Shown here: one piece after another, positions 27,556 to 37,322 of the stretch
How positions within the stretch are numbered: position 1 is the stretch's first letter
Layout: every line of letters begins with the position of its first letter
The notes under the pieces: generated by a model
What the model was told of the DNA's origin: nothing
The model's input: only the letters and a program-made list of their open reading frames with translations
The model's database searches: none
NCBI RefSeq assembly: GCF_030250645.1
Contig: NZ_JASSVS010000001.1
Location: 1 to 64,000, forward strand
Direction: 5' to 3'
Length of the DNA: 64,000 bases
From: Marinobacter azerbaijanicus
GTDB taxonomy: Bacteria; Pseudomonadota; Gammaproteobacteria; Pseudomonadales; Oleiphilaceae
Made by a program: the position numbers and the translations under genes

Positions 27556-28215
27556 TTACAGAATGTGCTTGCGAATGAATCGACCGATATCCTGTACTTC
27601 CTCCAGGCACACACTGTGCTCCATCGGAAAGGTCTGGTACGACGGCTCGAAGCCCAACTCTTTCAGCTTATCGACACTCAGCCGGCCCAGTGATTCCGGC
27701 ACCATCGGATCTTGGGTACCGTGATAGATGGCGATGGGGATGCCTCGATTGGCGTCAGATACCTCAACCTTTTTTGCGGTCGCAAAGTAGGTGGACAGAG
27801 CAACGATACCACCAAGCCGCCGGGGATAGCTCAGCCCCAGTTCGTAGGCCACTGCACCCCCCTGGGAGAAGCCTGCAATAATAATGTTCTCACTGGGTAC
27901 CCCGCGTTCAATTTCCCGATCCACCAGCTTTGCAACGGCGTCCGACGAAGCCAATAACTGGTTGGTATCGACCACGCGGTCAATGTCCAGCGCCTTGATG
28001 TCGTACCATGCCGGCATGGTCATTCCACCATTGATGGTTACCGGCATATTGGGCGCATGGGGAAAGATGAAACGAACCGCTGCGTCTTCCGGCAACCCGA
28101 GTTCCGGTACTACCGGCTCAAAGTCGTGACCACTGGCGCCGAGACCATGAAGCCAGATAACGGCTGCGGTCGGTTCGGGGTTGGTTTCCAGTTCAATATA
28201 TTCGAGTTCTTGCAC
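27556..28215 (-). CDS. Alpha/beta-hydrolase carboxylesterase (phospholipase/carboxylesterase family)
   Basis: 219 residues, the standard size of this family. The catalytic Ser is in IIAGFSQGGAVA, the Asp in YHGTQDPMVP and the His in FPMEHSVCLEE. The N-terminal segment VIWLHGLGASGHDF forms the oxyanion-hole loop. No signal peptide is present, so it is cytosolic. Homologs hydrolyse short-chain esters or acyl thioesters, and the natural substrate here is unknown. It is convergent with phosphorylase 2, and no terminator is seen in the 19-base gap. Confidence 0.92.
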   Translation of the reverse strand: MQELEYIELETNPEPTAAVIWLHGLGASGHDFEPVVPELGLPEDAAVRFIFPHAPNMPVTINGGMTMPAWYDIKALDIDRVVDTNQLLASSDAVAKLVDREIERGVPSENIIIAGFSQGGAVAYELGLSYPRRLGGIVALSTYFATAKKVEVSDANRGIPIAIYHGTQDPMVPESLGRLSVDKLKELGFEPSYQTFPMEHSVCLEEVQDIGRFIRKHIL

Positions 28216-28247
28216 AAAATACCTCGGGTGTCAGTAATATCAGATAT

Positions 28248-29435
28248 TCAATCCGTCTGATTTTTATGGGCTTCCAGCGCGGTGACCACAGGATTGGCGT
28301 ACATATCCAGCAGGTAGGGATGAATCGCCGGATCGCAGGCATCAAGTCTTCGCTCCATCTCGGCTTCCGCCGCTTCAATCTCGGCCGCTGACCAGGTTTC
28401 CGCCGTCACCACTGCATCACTGACGGAATCCCGTGTCGCGTGTGAATCCGGGTGCATCCCCCTTTGCTGGTAGGCCACCAGATTCGATGTATGAAGGTGA
28501 TAATTGGCGTGCATCTCACGGTCGATCCGTGCCGCAAGGTCTTTCGGGTTGTCTTCCGCGTCAGTAATGGGCGCGCCGAAATGCACGTGTACGTGCCCCT
28601 TGAAGCCTGTCAGGCCCTTCATGATCTGGTCGGTATCCTCACCCTCACTCTTGATGTACTCACCTGTCCGGGCGCGGGTTTCCAGTTCACGTGCCTTGTC
28701 CATATCGCAAGGGTCGTATTCATAGGCAATCGACACCGGAACGATATGCAGTCGGTTCATGGCCTCGCTGAACGTCAGGCCGCTCTTTTTCTTGCTCATG
28801 TAGAACATCTTGATGATGGCCGGGTCGGTAAAATCAAGTCCGTTCTTGGCGCGACCTTCCCGCTGTGCAATCCAGATACTCTCGTTGTTGTCGATACTGT
28901 GGCTTATAAAGGCGGAGAGCATGATATAGGCATCCCGCATCTCCCGCGGGCTGGTCATGTTGCGGCGAACCACGAAGCTTTTGTTAAGCCGCATCATTTC
29001 TGCAAATACCCGATTGGCAAGCAGATTATCGCCGATGGCAATCCGTGTAGTTCTGAAGCCGTTCATGAACAGCAGGTAGTTCACTACCATCGGGTCAAAG
29101 ACTATGTCCCGATGATTGGAGATAAACAGATGGGCGCTGTGTTTATCCAGGTTTTCCAGTCCGCTGTGGGTTACCCGAGTCGTGGTGTTATTTACCAGAT
29201 CACCCACGTACCCCGACAGCCGGGCCTGTAGATCTTCAATGCGGTCGATACCGGAAAATTGGCTGATCAACCATCGTCTGACCCACGGCCTGAGCATGGC
29301 CGGGGCCCATTTCGCAAGCATTGGCGATTTAAAGCGGCCAACCATATCCAGGAATTCCCGGTCCCGGACAAGATTGTTGATGGCGGTTCGCGTTTCCTCG
29401 TCCAGGTACGGACGGATGGCATCAAATTCCTGCAT
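28248..29435 (-). CDS. Glycerol-phosphate acyltransferase-like protein
   Basis: 395 residues from the ATG at 29435, with AGGAAA upstream; longer starts back to 29549 lack a ribosome site. The PlsC/PlsB-like acyltransferase motif is LFISNHRDIVFDPM, a variant of the HX4D block. Further landmarks are WIAQREGRAKNGLDFTDP (the acyl-acceptor-binding region) and IVPVSIAYEYDPCD. It probably transfers an acyl group to a lysophospholipid or glycerol phosphate at the inner membrane. It is divergent from recQ with about 150 bases between starts. Substrate and acyl-donor preference cannot be read. Confidence 0.82.
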   Translation of the reverse strand: MQEFDAIRPYLDEETRTAINNLVRDREFLDMVGRFKSPMLAKWAPAMLRPWVRRWLISQFSGIDRIEDLQARLSGYVGDLVNNTTTRVTHSGLENLDKHSAHLFISNHRDIVFDPMVVNYLLFMNGFRTTRIAIGDNLLANRVFAEMMRLNKSFVVRRNMTSPREMRDAYIMLSAFISHSIDNNESIWIAQREGRAKNGLDFTDPAIIKMFYMSKKKSGLTFSEAMNRLHIVPVSIAYEYDPCDMDKARELETRARTGEYIKSEGEDTDQIMKGLTGFKGHVHVHFGAPITDAEDNPKDLAARIDREMHANYHLHTSNLVAYQQRGMHPDSHATRDSVSDAVVTAETWSAAEIEAAEAEMERRLDACDPAIHPYLLDMYANPVVTALEAHKNQTD

Positions 29436-29587
29436 GGATTTCCTGTTTGTTGGGTGCAGAAAAAGTCGCATTGTAGCCGTTATAAGGATTGTTTGTCTCC
29501 GCCGATTCCGTGACAGGATTCTGGTATCATGGCTCGCCTGCCAGCACACCTGGTTTTTTACCGATAACCAACTCTACCGGCCAAGTC

Positions 29588-31447
29588 ATGGATTTTGCAC
29601 AACTAAGCACAGAGCGCCCCCGTGTTTCAGATCAGGACCCGGAAGAAGTCCTGCACCGCATTTTTGGTTATGAGACCTTCAGACCTTTGCAGGGCGACAT
29701 TATCCGTGAAGTTGTCAGTGGCGGCGATGCCCTGGTGTTGATGCCCACCGGTGGCGGTAAATCTCTGTGTTACCAGGTACCCGCCCTCGTGCGTGCCGGA
29801 ACGGCCATTGTGATTTCGCCACTCATTGCATTGATGCAGGACCAGGTGGCCGCTCTGAAGGAGCTGGGCGTAAGGGCGGCTTTCCTGAACTCCACCATGG
29901 ACCTCGAGCAGGCCCGGGATACTGAAAATGCTTTGATGACCGGCGAACTTGATCTGTTGTATTGCGCACCGGAACGCCTGATCCAGCCCAGAACCCTGGA
30001 CCTGCTTCACCACGCGTCCATTTCACTGTTTGCCATCGACGAAGCCCACTGCGTATCCCAGTGGGGCCATGATTTCCGTTCCGACTATCTTGAGCTCAGC
30101 CGGCTGGCTCACGAATTCCCCGGTGTGCCCCGTATTGCATTGACGGCCACTGCCGATGAGCGCACCCGCAAAGAAATCGCCGAGAGGTTGTCACTTACCG
30201 AAGCCCGCCACTTCATCAGTGGATTTGATCGCCCCAACATTCAGTATCGAATTGCCCCAAAAACCAATGCTAACAAACAATTACTGGATTTTATTAAAGC
30301 AGAACATGATGGTGATTGCGGCATCGTTTATTGTCTGTCCCGTAATAAGGTAGACGCCACGGCAAAATTGCTCAGCAGCAAGGGCTACAATGCACTGCCC
30401 TATCACGCAGGCCTCAACGCTGCGGACCGGGCGCGACACCAGGAGCGGTTTCTGCGGGAAGACGGTGTGATCATTGTGGCGACCATTGCGTTTGGCATGG
30501 GTATCGACAAGCCGGACGTTCGGTTTGTCGCTCACCTGGACCTGCCCAAAAGCCTGGAAGCCTACTACCAGGAAACCGGCCGCGCCGGTCGTGATGGAAA
30601 ACCTTCTACCGCCTGGATGGTCTATGGCCTGCAGGATGTGATTAAACTGCGCCAGATGCTCGAGGGGTCCATGGGGAACGACCAATTCAAACGGGTCGAA
30701 CGCCAGAAGCTGGACGCCATGCTAGGGCTGTGCGAAGTCACCAGTTGCCGTCGGCAGGTGCTTCTGCGTTACTTCGGTGACACTCTGGAAGAGCCTTGCG
30801 GCAATTGCGATACCTGTCTGAACCCGCCAGAGACCTGGGATGGTAAGGTGGCGGTGCAGAAGGCCCTTTCCTGTGTATTCAGAACCGGGCAACGTTTTGG
30901 CGTCAGCTATCTGATTGATGTTCTGCGCGGATCGGAGAACGAACGGATTTTCCAGTTCGGTCATCAGGCCGTCTCGACTTATGGCATCGGCACCGAATTG
31001 TCCGCGAACGACTGGAAATCGGTGTTCAGGCAGCTGGTCGCCAACGGTTATCTGAGAGCCGACCCGGAAGGTTACGGTGCGCTGCAGCTCACTGAGGAGT
31101 GCCGGCCCCTGCTGAAGGGCGAGGTGCCCATCCAGTTGCGCAAGGACCCGGTGGTCAAAACCTCCGGTGGCCGAGGAACTTCTGGTTCATCGGGTCGCCG
31201 GAAGATTGTCGACCAGATAACAGACAAGGCGGGATGGGAGGCCTTGAGGGCCTGTCGTAAGGCTCTGGCGGAAGAAAAAGGCGTGCCTCCCTATGTGATT
31301 TTTCACGATGCCACTTTGTTCGAGATTCTGGAAAAACGCCCGAACAGCCTGGCGGAAATGGCCGAGATCAACGGCGTGGGTGCCGCAAAGCTGGAAAAAT
31401 ACGGAGACACCTTCCTGGCCGCCCTGCGGGAGCTGGACGGCCTGTGA
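29588..31447 (+). CDS. recQ: ATP-dependent DNA helicase RecQ
   Basis: 619 residues from the ATG at 29588; the frame is open earlier, but the product then aligns with RecQ starts. Helicase motifs are clear: [29 protein letters not shown] (Walker A), [17 protein letters not shown] (DEAH and the RecQ aromatic loop), [12 protein letters not shown] and [11 protein letters not shown] (motif VI). The RecQ zinc site follows (CEVTSCRRQ and CGNCDTC), then a winged helix and a C-terminal HRDC domain ([17 protein letters not shown]). It unwinds branched DNA with 3'-5' polarity in recombination and fork repair. It appears to be transcribed alone. Confidence 0.97.
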   Translation: MDFAQLSTERPRVSDQDPEEVLHRIFGYETFRPLQGDIIREVVSGGDALVLMPTGGGKSLCYQVPALVRAGTAIVISPLIALMQDQVAALKELGVRAAFLNSTMDLEQARDTENALMTGELDLLYCAPERLIQPRTLDLLHHASISLFAIDEAHCVSQWGHDFRSDYLELSRLAHEFPGVPRIALTATADERTRKEIAERLSLTEARHFISGFDRPNIQYRIAPKTNANKQLLDFIKAEHDGDCGIVYCLSRNKVDATAKLLSSKGYNALPYHAGLNAADRARHQERFLREDGVIIVATIAFGMGIDKPDVRFVAHLDLPKSLEAYYQETGRAGRDGKPSTAWMVYGLQDVIKLRQMLEGSMGNDQFKRVERQKLDAMLGLCEVTSCRRQVLLRYFGDTLEEPCGNCDTCLNPPETWDGKVAVQKALSCVFRTGQRFGVSYLIDVLRGSENERIFQFGHQAVSTYGIGTELSANDWKSVFRQLVANGYLRADPEGYGALQLTEECRPLLKGEVPIQLRKDPVVKTSGGRGTSGSSGRRKIVDQITDKAGWEALRACRKALAEEKGVPPYVIFHDATLFEILEKRPNSLAEMAEINGVGAAKLEKYGDTFLAALRELDGL

Positions 31448-31456
31448 CTATTTGAA

Positions 31457-32008
31457 TCAGGACGCCTTGAACCCCTTCTTGCGAACCCGGTATTGGGCAA
31501 TGGAGGTTGCCACGTGGTTACCCTCCCGATCATACAGGGTGCCTTCCAGTGCAAATGCCGCCCTGCCCGTCTCGTCCGCCTCGGCCTTGATGGCTTCAAC
31601 CGTGGCCTCATCCAGTGAGAACTCCACAAACACATCCGAGTTTGCTGGTTGCAGGAACTGCAGCGTCATTTCCTTGAGAATGGGCGTGTAGGCCGGCCCC
31701 AGGTCAAACAGGGTGAGCACACCGCCCGGAATTTCAGCTACCAGGAAGAAGGCCCCGGCGTAAAGGCTGCCAAAATGGTTCTTGTTTCCCTTCAGGCGGA
31801 TCTTTGCCCTCACGAAACCGGGGCGGACTTCTTCCACACTGAAACCATTGCGGGGTGCAAACGGAATCGAAAGGCCGATAATCCGGTTAACAGCTGCGTA
31901 ACCACTGGTTTTTCGGAGCCAGGCCAGTGGCTGTGTTATTGGGGCCTTGGGGTCCGATGAGGAGACCCATTGACCGGTAGCCCCGATCAGATTATCTATA
32001 AATGCCAT
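31457..32008 (-). CDS. DUF4442 hotdog-fold protein (thioesterase-like)
   Basis: 183 residues from the ATG at 32008, with AGGAG upstream. The segment FVRAKIRLKGNKNHFGSLYAGAFFLVAEIPGGVLTL is a hotdog-fold core, and the rest of the protein fits DUF4442, a family related to PaaI/YiiD-type acyl-CoA thioesterases. The usual helix-start GHxxxG is not clear, so enzymatic activity is uncertain. It is convergent with recQ, with only nine bases between the stops. The substrate is unknown. Confidence 0.75.
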   Translation of the reverse strand: MAFIDNLIGATGQWVSSSDPKAPITQPLAWLRKTSGYAAVNRIIGLSIPFAPRNGFSVEEVRPGFVRAKIRLKGNKNHFGSLYAGAFFLVAEIPGGVLTLFDLGPAYTPILKEMTLQFLQPANSDVFVEFSLDEATVEAIKAEADETGRAAFALEGTLYDREGNHVATSIAQYRVRKKGFKAS

Positions 32009-32207
32009 ATCTCTGCTTTCTCCTGAATGCTCCAATGACCGGCAAGCCGGACCAACTGGCGTAGATGATTACAGCCCGGTGAAAGCCTTCGCAACTATTT
32101 TTACGATTTTCGGAGACCATGCCCTGTGAGAACCACAAAATTCACCTAAACTGCTCAGGTGTAATGGAATACAGGGAAGAAACGAGCGCAACTGGAGGCC
32201 GGGGTCA
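32009..32207. other. Divergent intergenic region
   Basis: About 200 bases between the DUF4442 gene and the binding-protein gene. Apart from a strong ribosome site (CTGGAGG, 32191-32197) for the plus-strand gene, I see no well-spaced promoter, hairpin or repeat. Confidence 0.4.
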
Positions 32208-33155
32208 ATGAAATCGTGGCGAGCGGGTTGGATATTGTTGGGACTGGTGTATATATGCGCCGGTGCAGGGATTGCTTTGTCTGGTGAGCAGGCTGTCGCT
32301 GCCGGGCCGAAAGCCAATAACTCGATAACGGATTATCGTCTGTGGCATCGCAATTTTGACAGTCCACCTATTCGCGCCCTCGTCTCCCTGGCATTTGAAA
32401 AGACGCCCGAGTACGGCCCATTCCGCATTATCCGCAGCCCGGAAATGGCACAAGGAAGGGTTGTACGGGAGTTGGCGCAGCAGCAGTCATCACTGATTGA
32501 TATTGCCAACGTTGCCACGTCCAACGAGCGTGAGGAGATTCTCCGGGCCATCCCCATTCCGATCGATGGAGGACTGCTGGGGTTCAGGGTCTGTGTGGTG
32601 CTGAGAGAGTCGCTGCCGAAGTTTGAAGGCATCGAGAACCTATCAGACCTGAGAGAGTCGGGCATTCGCATCGGCCAGGGAACACACTGGCCCGACACCC
32701 CCATTTTGCGGGTCAACGGCATACCGGTGGTCACCCACTCCCGTTATGAAATTCTTTTCCGTATGTTGGAAAATCAGCGGTTTGAATGTTTTGCACGTGG
32801 TGTCAGCGAAGTTCTGTTTGATCTCCAGCTGGAAGCGGACAGTGACTTTGTTATTGAGCCCCATCTGCTGATTGCCTATCCAATGCCTTCCTACTTTTTT
32901 GTCGGCAGGCAAGATCATGAAACGGCCCAGCGGCTACAGCTGGGTATGGAACGGGCCATTCACGACGGCAGTTTTGGTCAGTACCTTGAACATTTCTACG
33001 GCAGTGCCCTGGAACAGCTCCAACTCGAAAATCGAACGATCCTGGTGCTGGACAACCCCTTCCTGACCGAGGAATCGTGGAACATCGGGCGCCGCACCCT
33101 CCCTAATCTGAAACGGCGCATCAGTATTCTATCATCCTCAGACCTTGAATCGTGA
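32208..33155 (+). CDS. Periplasmic substrate-binding-like protein
   Basis: 315 residues with a signal peptide ([19 protein letters not shown]). The body resembles type 2 periplasmic solute-binding proteins: two lobes with [72 protein letters not shown] and an amphipathic C-terminal helix. No transporter genes are adjacent. The gene runs convergently into a chemoreceptor gene and their last 18 bases overlap, so it could feed a ligand to the receptor or be a free-standing binding protein. No ligand can be proposed. Confidence 0.65.
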   Translation: MKSWRAGWILLGLVYICAGAGIALSGEQAVAAGPKANNSITDYRLWHRNFDSPPIRALVSLAFEKTPEYGPFRIIRSPEMAQGRVVRELAQQQSSLIDIANVATSNEREEILRAIPIPIDGGLLGFRVCVVLRESLPKFEGIENLSDLRESGIRIGQGTHWPDTPILRVNGIPVVTHSRYEILFRMLENQRFECFARGVSEVLFDLQLEADSDFVIEPHLLIAYPMPSYFFVGRQDHETAQRLQLGMERAIHDGSFGQYLEHFYGSALEQLQLENRTILVLDNPFLTEESWNIGRRTLPNLKRRISILSSSDLES

Positions 33156-35024
33156 AACGTTCTGGCTGAGGGTGTTTCCAATCGATTCAATCTGCCCGCT
33201 GTAAACATCGTTCTCACTGGCAGCCCTGGCCGCTTCCTGACCCTCATCAGCAATTCGGGTAATGGAGGAGTTCAGTTCTTCAGTGACCGAGGTCTGTTCC
33301 TCAGAGGCAGTGGCAATCTGGGATGTCATCTGGCTGATGGAAGTGATGGCGTTGGCAATCCGGTTCAGCGCTTCCATTGCATCCTGCGCCTTTTCCATAC
33401 TGACATTGGAAACAGCGGTTGACGCCTTCATCACATCGACCGCATTGTTAGCCCCACTCTGAAGGCGCTCGATCATGTTATTGATTTCTTTCGTGCTGTC
33501 CTGGGTGCGACGGGCAAGGTTGCGGACCTCGTCGGCTACCACTGCAAATCCGCGACCGGCATCTCCCGCCCTTGCCGCCTCAATAGCGGCGTTCAGTGCC
33601 AATAGGTTGGTCTGTTCGGCAATGCCCTGAATCACTTCCAGCACCGAGGTAATGTCGGTCACATCCTTACCGAGTTTATCAATCACTTCCGCGGCAGAGT
33701 TGATCTCCCTGGACAGTTTCTGCACAGCATCCCGGGAGGCGGCTACGGTTTCCAGCGAGTCGCGACTGTCTGAATCGGCGGTATTGGCGGCATCGGCAGT
33801 CTGCTGGGCGCTCTGGGCAATCTCGCCGGCCGCGGCGGACATTTCATTGATGGCAGTGGCCACCATATCAATCTCTGCCTGCTGTTTTTCAACACTGCCC
33901 CGACTGGTGCGGGCGGTCTCGCGCAGGGAAGTTACATTGTCCCCGAGCTCAACTGTGCATTGCTGAACATCCCGGACCACGCGCTGGATATTTTCAACAA
34001 AGCTGTTGAACTCACGGGCCAGTGTGCCGAATTCGTCTTTGGCACTGTCGTCCAGACGCTTGGTGAGGTCAGCGTCACCGCTGGCAATGGAGGACATGGC
34101 GCGATTGAGTTTTCTGACCGGCGCCATCAGTACACGTATACCGAAATGCAGGACAACCAGCGAAACCAGCAGGCCAATAACCGCAATAATCAGGCCGGTG
34201 ACCCGTGCCGCCTGGACCGGTGCGTTGATCTTGTCCTCGTTGATAAAGGTCCCCAGGTACCAGTCCACGCCGCGGGCACCAGCAATAGGATGGAAGCTGG
34301 CGGTCCAGCTTACGTCACCCGATTCATAGCGGTGTGCTTCCCCGCTGAGCCTGGGGGACGCTCCCAGAAGCTTGCTGATATTCTTGCCGACCAGAGTCTG
34401 GTCGGGATGGAAAAGAACAGTGCCGTCATCGCTGATCAGCGCGGCATAACCTGTATCGGCCAGAGTAATGGTGGAGAGGGTGCGCTCGATGGTTTTCAGT
34501 GCAATATCGCCGCCGATGACACCCTCGTAGTCCCCGCGTTTTACCGGGGCCAGGGTAGAAATGATCGTGCCTCCGGTGCCTGCGTCCAGGTAGGGTTCAG
34601 TGAAAGACGCAGCGCCGGTCTGCTTGGCCTGCTTGAACCAGGGGCGGGTACGGGGGTCAAAGTCGTCCGGGAGGGTGGCTTCCGATGCATCATCCTTCAT
34701 CAGCATGTAGCCATCGTCCCGTCCTACGTACACATCAATAAAGCCACCCCCCGTGGTAACCGCAGCCAGAATCACCCGCGCCTCTTCATCGGTTGTCACG
34801 GTTTCGAGGGCCTTTGCGGTGGCTTCCGTCATCCTCAGGCGGGTATTCAGCCAGTCGGCAATGCTTGAAGTGCTCTGTGTGACGGTGTCTTCAATCAAAG
34901 CTTCGACATAGGTGTCGGTGGTGCTCTGCAGCCTCAGGTTGCCGCTGATAGTGAAGGCGCCCATGACCAGTACAAGCAGCACACCGAAAGCAATCAGCAA
35001 TTTCTGGCCGAAACTCAGATTCAT
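33138..35024 (-). CDS. Methyl-accepting chemotaxis protein with periplasmic Cache domain
   Basis: 628 residues: an N-terminal membrane helix ([18 protein letters not shown]), a periplasmic dCache-like sensor (about 30-265, with [18 protein letters not shown] and [18 protein letters not shown]), a second helix ([22 protein letters not shown]), a HAMP linker and a long cytosolic coiled coil. The receptor hairpin tip reads [27 protein letters not shown], nearly invariant in chemoreceptors. dCache domains usually bind amino acids, amines or organic acids; which one is unknown. The start has AAGGA upstream, and a near-consensus sigma-28 promoter lies 78-104 bases before it. The 3' end overlaps the convergent binding-protein gene. 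Confidence 0.95.
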   Translation of the reverse strand: MNLSFGQKLLIAFGVLLVLVMGAFTISGNLRLQSTTDTYVEALIEDTVTQSTSSIADWLNTRLRMTEATAKALETVTTDEEARVILAAVTTGGGFIDVYVGRDDGYMLMKDDASEATLPDDFDPRTRPWFKQAKQTGAASFTEPYLDAGTGGTIISTLAPVKRGDYEGVIGGDIALKTIERTLSTITLADTGYAALISDDGTVLFHPDQTLVGKNISKLLGASPRLSGEAHRYESGDVSWTASFHPIAGARGVDWYLGTFINEDKINAPVQAARVTGLIIAVIGLLVSLVVLHFGIRVLMAPVRKLNRAMSSIASGDADLTKRLDDSAKDEFGTLAREFNSFVENIQRVVRDVQQCTVELGDNVTSLRETARTSRGSVEKQQAEIDMVATAINEMSAAAGEIAQSAQQTADAANTADSDSRDSLETVAASRDAVQKLSREINSAAEVIDKLGKDVTDITSVLEVIQGIAEQTNLLALNAAIEAARAGDAGRGFAVVADEVRNLARRTQDSTKEINNMIERLQSGANNAVDVMKASTAVSNVSMEKAQDAMEALNRIANAITSISQMTSQIATASEEQTSVTEELNSSITRIADEGQEAARAASENDVYSGQIESIGNTLSQNVSRFKV

Positions 35025-35101
35025 TTTACGGGTCCTTCTTACTTATTGAGTGCGGGGATGTGAGCATAACGCTTTTGCACATTGCGTTCTGTATGACTTT
35101 G

Positions 35102-35128
35102 TTTTCGGCTTTTGCGGCGAAGTCTTTA
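35102..35128 (-). promoter_or_regulatory. Sigma-28 (FliA) promoter of the chemoreceptor gene
   Basis: On the minus strand TAAA (35125-35128) is followed after exactly 15 bases by GCCGAAAA (35102-35109). The consensus is TAAA-N15-GCCGATAA, so only one base of the -10 octamer differs. The site is about 78 bases upstream of the chemoreceptor start, which fits expression with the late flagellar/chemotaxis regulon. Confidence 0.75.
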
Positions 35129-35207
35129 GCGCTATCTGATAAAATATGGACTTTAATCAATCCATTCCTGCAGATTAGTTTCTTGCACCCAACGGGAGCC
35201 GGCGTGT

Positions 35208-36755
35208 ATGGCCCACGAAGAACTGCACCTCAACCTTCGTAACCTCACCACTGATGACTATTCCCAGCTACAACGACTGATGGACAGGGTGTACGACGAT
35301 ATAGGCGGTGCCTGGCCTGAAGATACCATCAAGGCACTGGTTGAGCAGTTTCCGGACGGCCAGATCTGCATTGAGGAGTCCGGGGAGCTGATTGCTGTGG
35401 CGCTGACTGTGTGCGTCAAGTATGAGCGTTTCAGCAACCCCCACACCTACGATGATCTGATCCTGCGTAACGAAAAGATCTGGCACAACCCGAAAGGAGA
35501 CTCCCTTTACGGGCTGGACGTGTTTATTCACCCCGACTACCGGGGCTATCGCCTGGGGCGGCGGCTTTATGAAGCCCGCAAGGAGCTTTGCCGTTCCATG
35601 AACCTGCGGGCCATCCTGGCCGGTGGACGGATTCCGGGGTATCACAAATTTTCGGATCAGTACTCACCGGAAGAGTACATCCAGCGTGTGGATCGCAAGG
35701 ACATCTATGATCCGATCCTCAGCTTTCAGCTGTCCAACGATTTCCAGGTAACCCGGTTGATGCACAAGTATCTGCCGGAGGACGAGAAGTCCCTGGGTTA
35801 TGCCACTCTGCTTGAGTGGCGGAATATCCTTTATACCCCGCCCTCTCCGGTCCTCAGCGTCAAGAAAACCCAGGTGCGACTGGGTGCTGTGCAATGGCAG
35901 ATGCGTGAATTCACGTCCGTGGATGAAGTGCTGGAGCAGGTCGAATACTTTGTGGATGCCTTGTCGGACTACAAAAGCGACTTTGCGCTGTTTCCGGAGT
36001 TTTTCAACGCGCCATTGATGGGCCTGACGGATCAGATGGATCAGACCCGGGCTATCCGGTTCCTGGCCGGGTTTACCGAACAGTTCCGCAACCAGATGTC
36101 GGAAATGGCGGTCAGTTACAACATCAACATCATTACCGGTTCCATGCCTTTGCTGGAAAACGACCGGGTGTACAACGTGTCCTACCTGTGTCACAGGGAT
36201 GGCCGCGTTGACGAGCAGCGAAAGATCCACATCACACCCCACGAGCGCCGTGACTGGGTCATTGAGGGTGGTGAAAAGTTCCGGGTATTCGAAACGGACG
36301 CCGGCCGCGTTGCCATCATGATCTGTTATGACATCGAGTTCCCGGAACTCGGGCGTCTGGCGGCCAGCGACGAGGTGGATATCATCATGGTGCCGTTCTG
36401 GACGGACACCAAGAACGGATATCTGCGGGTGCGTCATTGTGCTCAGGCCCGCGCGATTGAAAACGAATGCTATGTGGTGATTACCGGCAGCGTGGGCAAC
36501 CTGCCCAAAGTGGAAAATCTGGACGTACAATACGCCCAGTCTTCGGTATTTTCTCCATCGGACTTTGCGTTTCCTCACGATGCGGTCATGGCAGAAACCA
36601 CACCGAACACAGAGATGATCATGTTCTCGGATATGGACCTGGAAAAACTGAAACTTGTGCGTAACGAAGGGTCGGTAACCAATCTGAAAGATCGGCGTAC
36701 CGACATATACGCGCTCAATACGTTGGAAAAGGGCCAAAATAATTCTGATAGTTGA
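35208..36755 (+). CDS. GNAT acetyltransferase fused to carbon-nitrogen hydrolase
   Basis: 515 residues with two domains. Residues 1-205 are a GNAT fold with the acetyl-CoA loop in DVFIHPDYRGYRLGRRLYEARKE. Residues 222-505 are a nitrilase-superfamily domain with the triad Glu264 (LFPEFF), Lys339 (EQRKIHI) and Cys373 (IMICYDIEFPELGRL). This fusion is known in bacterial databases, but its reaction is not established. It suggests that an amide is hydrolysed and an amine acetylated on one chain. The start has GGGAG upstream and gives an N-terminus that fits the GNAT fold. No clear terminator follows. Confidence 0.92.
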   Translation: MAHEELHLNLRNLTTDDYSQLQRLMDRVYDDIGGAWPEDTIKALVEQFPDGQICIEESGELIAVALTVCVKYERFSNPHTYDDLILRNEKIWHNPKGDSLYGLDVFIHPDYRGYRLGRRLYEARKELCRSMNLRAILAGGRIPGYHKFSDQYSPEEYIQRVDRKDIYDPILSFQLSNDFQVTRLMHKYLPEDEKSLGYATLLEWRNILYTPPSPVLSVKKTQVRLGAVQWQMREFTSVDEVLEQVEYFVDALSDYKSDFALFPEFFNAPLMGLTDQMDQTRAIRFLAGFTEQFRNQMSEMAVSYNINIITGSMPLLENDRVYNVSYLCHRDGRVDEQRKIHITPHERRDWVIEGGEKFRVFETDAGRVAIMICYDIEFPELGRLAASDEVDIIMVPFWTDTKNGYLRVRHCAQARAIENECYVVITGSVGNLPKVENLDVQYAQSSVFSPSDFAFPHDAVMAETTPNTEMIMFSDMDLEKLKLVRNEGSVTNLKDRRTDIYALNTLEKGQNNSDS

Positions 36756-36877
36756 AGAACTGTCTGAGAGCTCTATCGTATGACACTGAACACGTTGCCA
36801 AACAGTTCGAGTGTGGCTATTGTTTAACCATGTACCGACAGGCCACCTCCCCGGAACACTTCAGAGATGACTGGTAA

Positions 36878-37276
36878 ATGAACGAAGCACTGCCCGATCT
36901 TGTTGCACACTTTCACGTCAAGCGTGGCCTCTTCCGGCGCGAGCGGGTTGAAGCAGCCCTGTTTGAACTGGACAACTTTGGCTGTGTAATGAAAACCGAC
37001 AAGGTATTCAACCCGGGCGATACGGTGGTTCTCGACCTGGTTATGGAAATGCCCTTTGATAACATCCGGGCAGATGGCATATCGGGCCTTGTCACAGAGC
37101 GCAGAAAGCACTGCAGCAATTTCTTCTATTCAGTTGATTTTATAGAGTTTAATGGCCAAACCTCATCCGCTCTGGCAGACAAGCTGAAGCGGATTCGGGA
37201 TGTGGTCACGAAAAAGCAGTTACTGAAATCCAGACGTTCTTCCGGGCCATCCTCCAGCCTTAGACAAATGGCCTGA
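36878..37276 (+). CDS. PilZ-like domain protein (degenerate)
   Basis: 132 residues. The region RRERVEAALFELDNFGCVMKTDKVFNPGDTVVLDLVMEMP has the strand pattern of a PilZ barrel, with a possible RxxxR-like start (RRERV) and NFGC in place of the usual [D/N]xSxxG motif. Because the second motif is changed, c-di-GMP binding is doubtful. The basic Ser-rich C-terminal tail (KSRRSSGPSSSLRQMA) looks disordered. It precedes the histone-like gene by 46 bases on the same strand and could share its transcript. Confidence 0.55.
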   Translation: MNEALPDLVAHFHVKRGLFRRERVEAALFELDNFGCVMKTDKVFNPGDTVVLDLVMEMPFDNIRADGISGLVTERRKHCSNFFYSVDFIEFNGQTSSALADKLKRIRDVVTKKQLLKSRRSSGPSSSLRQMA

Positions 37277-37322
37277 AATAGCTCGTTTCACATCCAAACC
37301 GTACTGTAAGGAGACAATCCTC

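Noticed and set aside
28452..29231. 259-codon plus-strand frame opposite the acyltransferase gene
   Set aside because: It is antisense to a conserved acyltransferase, has no ribosome site worth noting and its product resembles no family.
33960..34868. 302-codon plus-strand frame opposite the chemoreceptor gene
   Set aside because: It is the antisense of a well-conserved receptor; long antisense frames are common in GC-rich DNA.
35664..36737. 357-codon minus-strand frame opposite the GNAT-nitrilase gene
   Set aside because: The sense strand encodes both catalytic domains with intact residues; the antisense product is His-rich with no domain.
36755..36833. GAACTGT...ACAGTTC inverted repeat after the GNAT-nitrilase gene
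   Set aside because: Arms are seven bases with a loop near 40 bases and no T-run, too weak to call a terminator.
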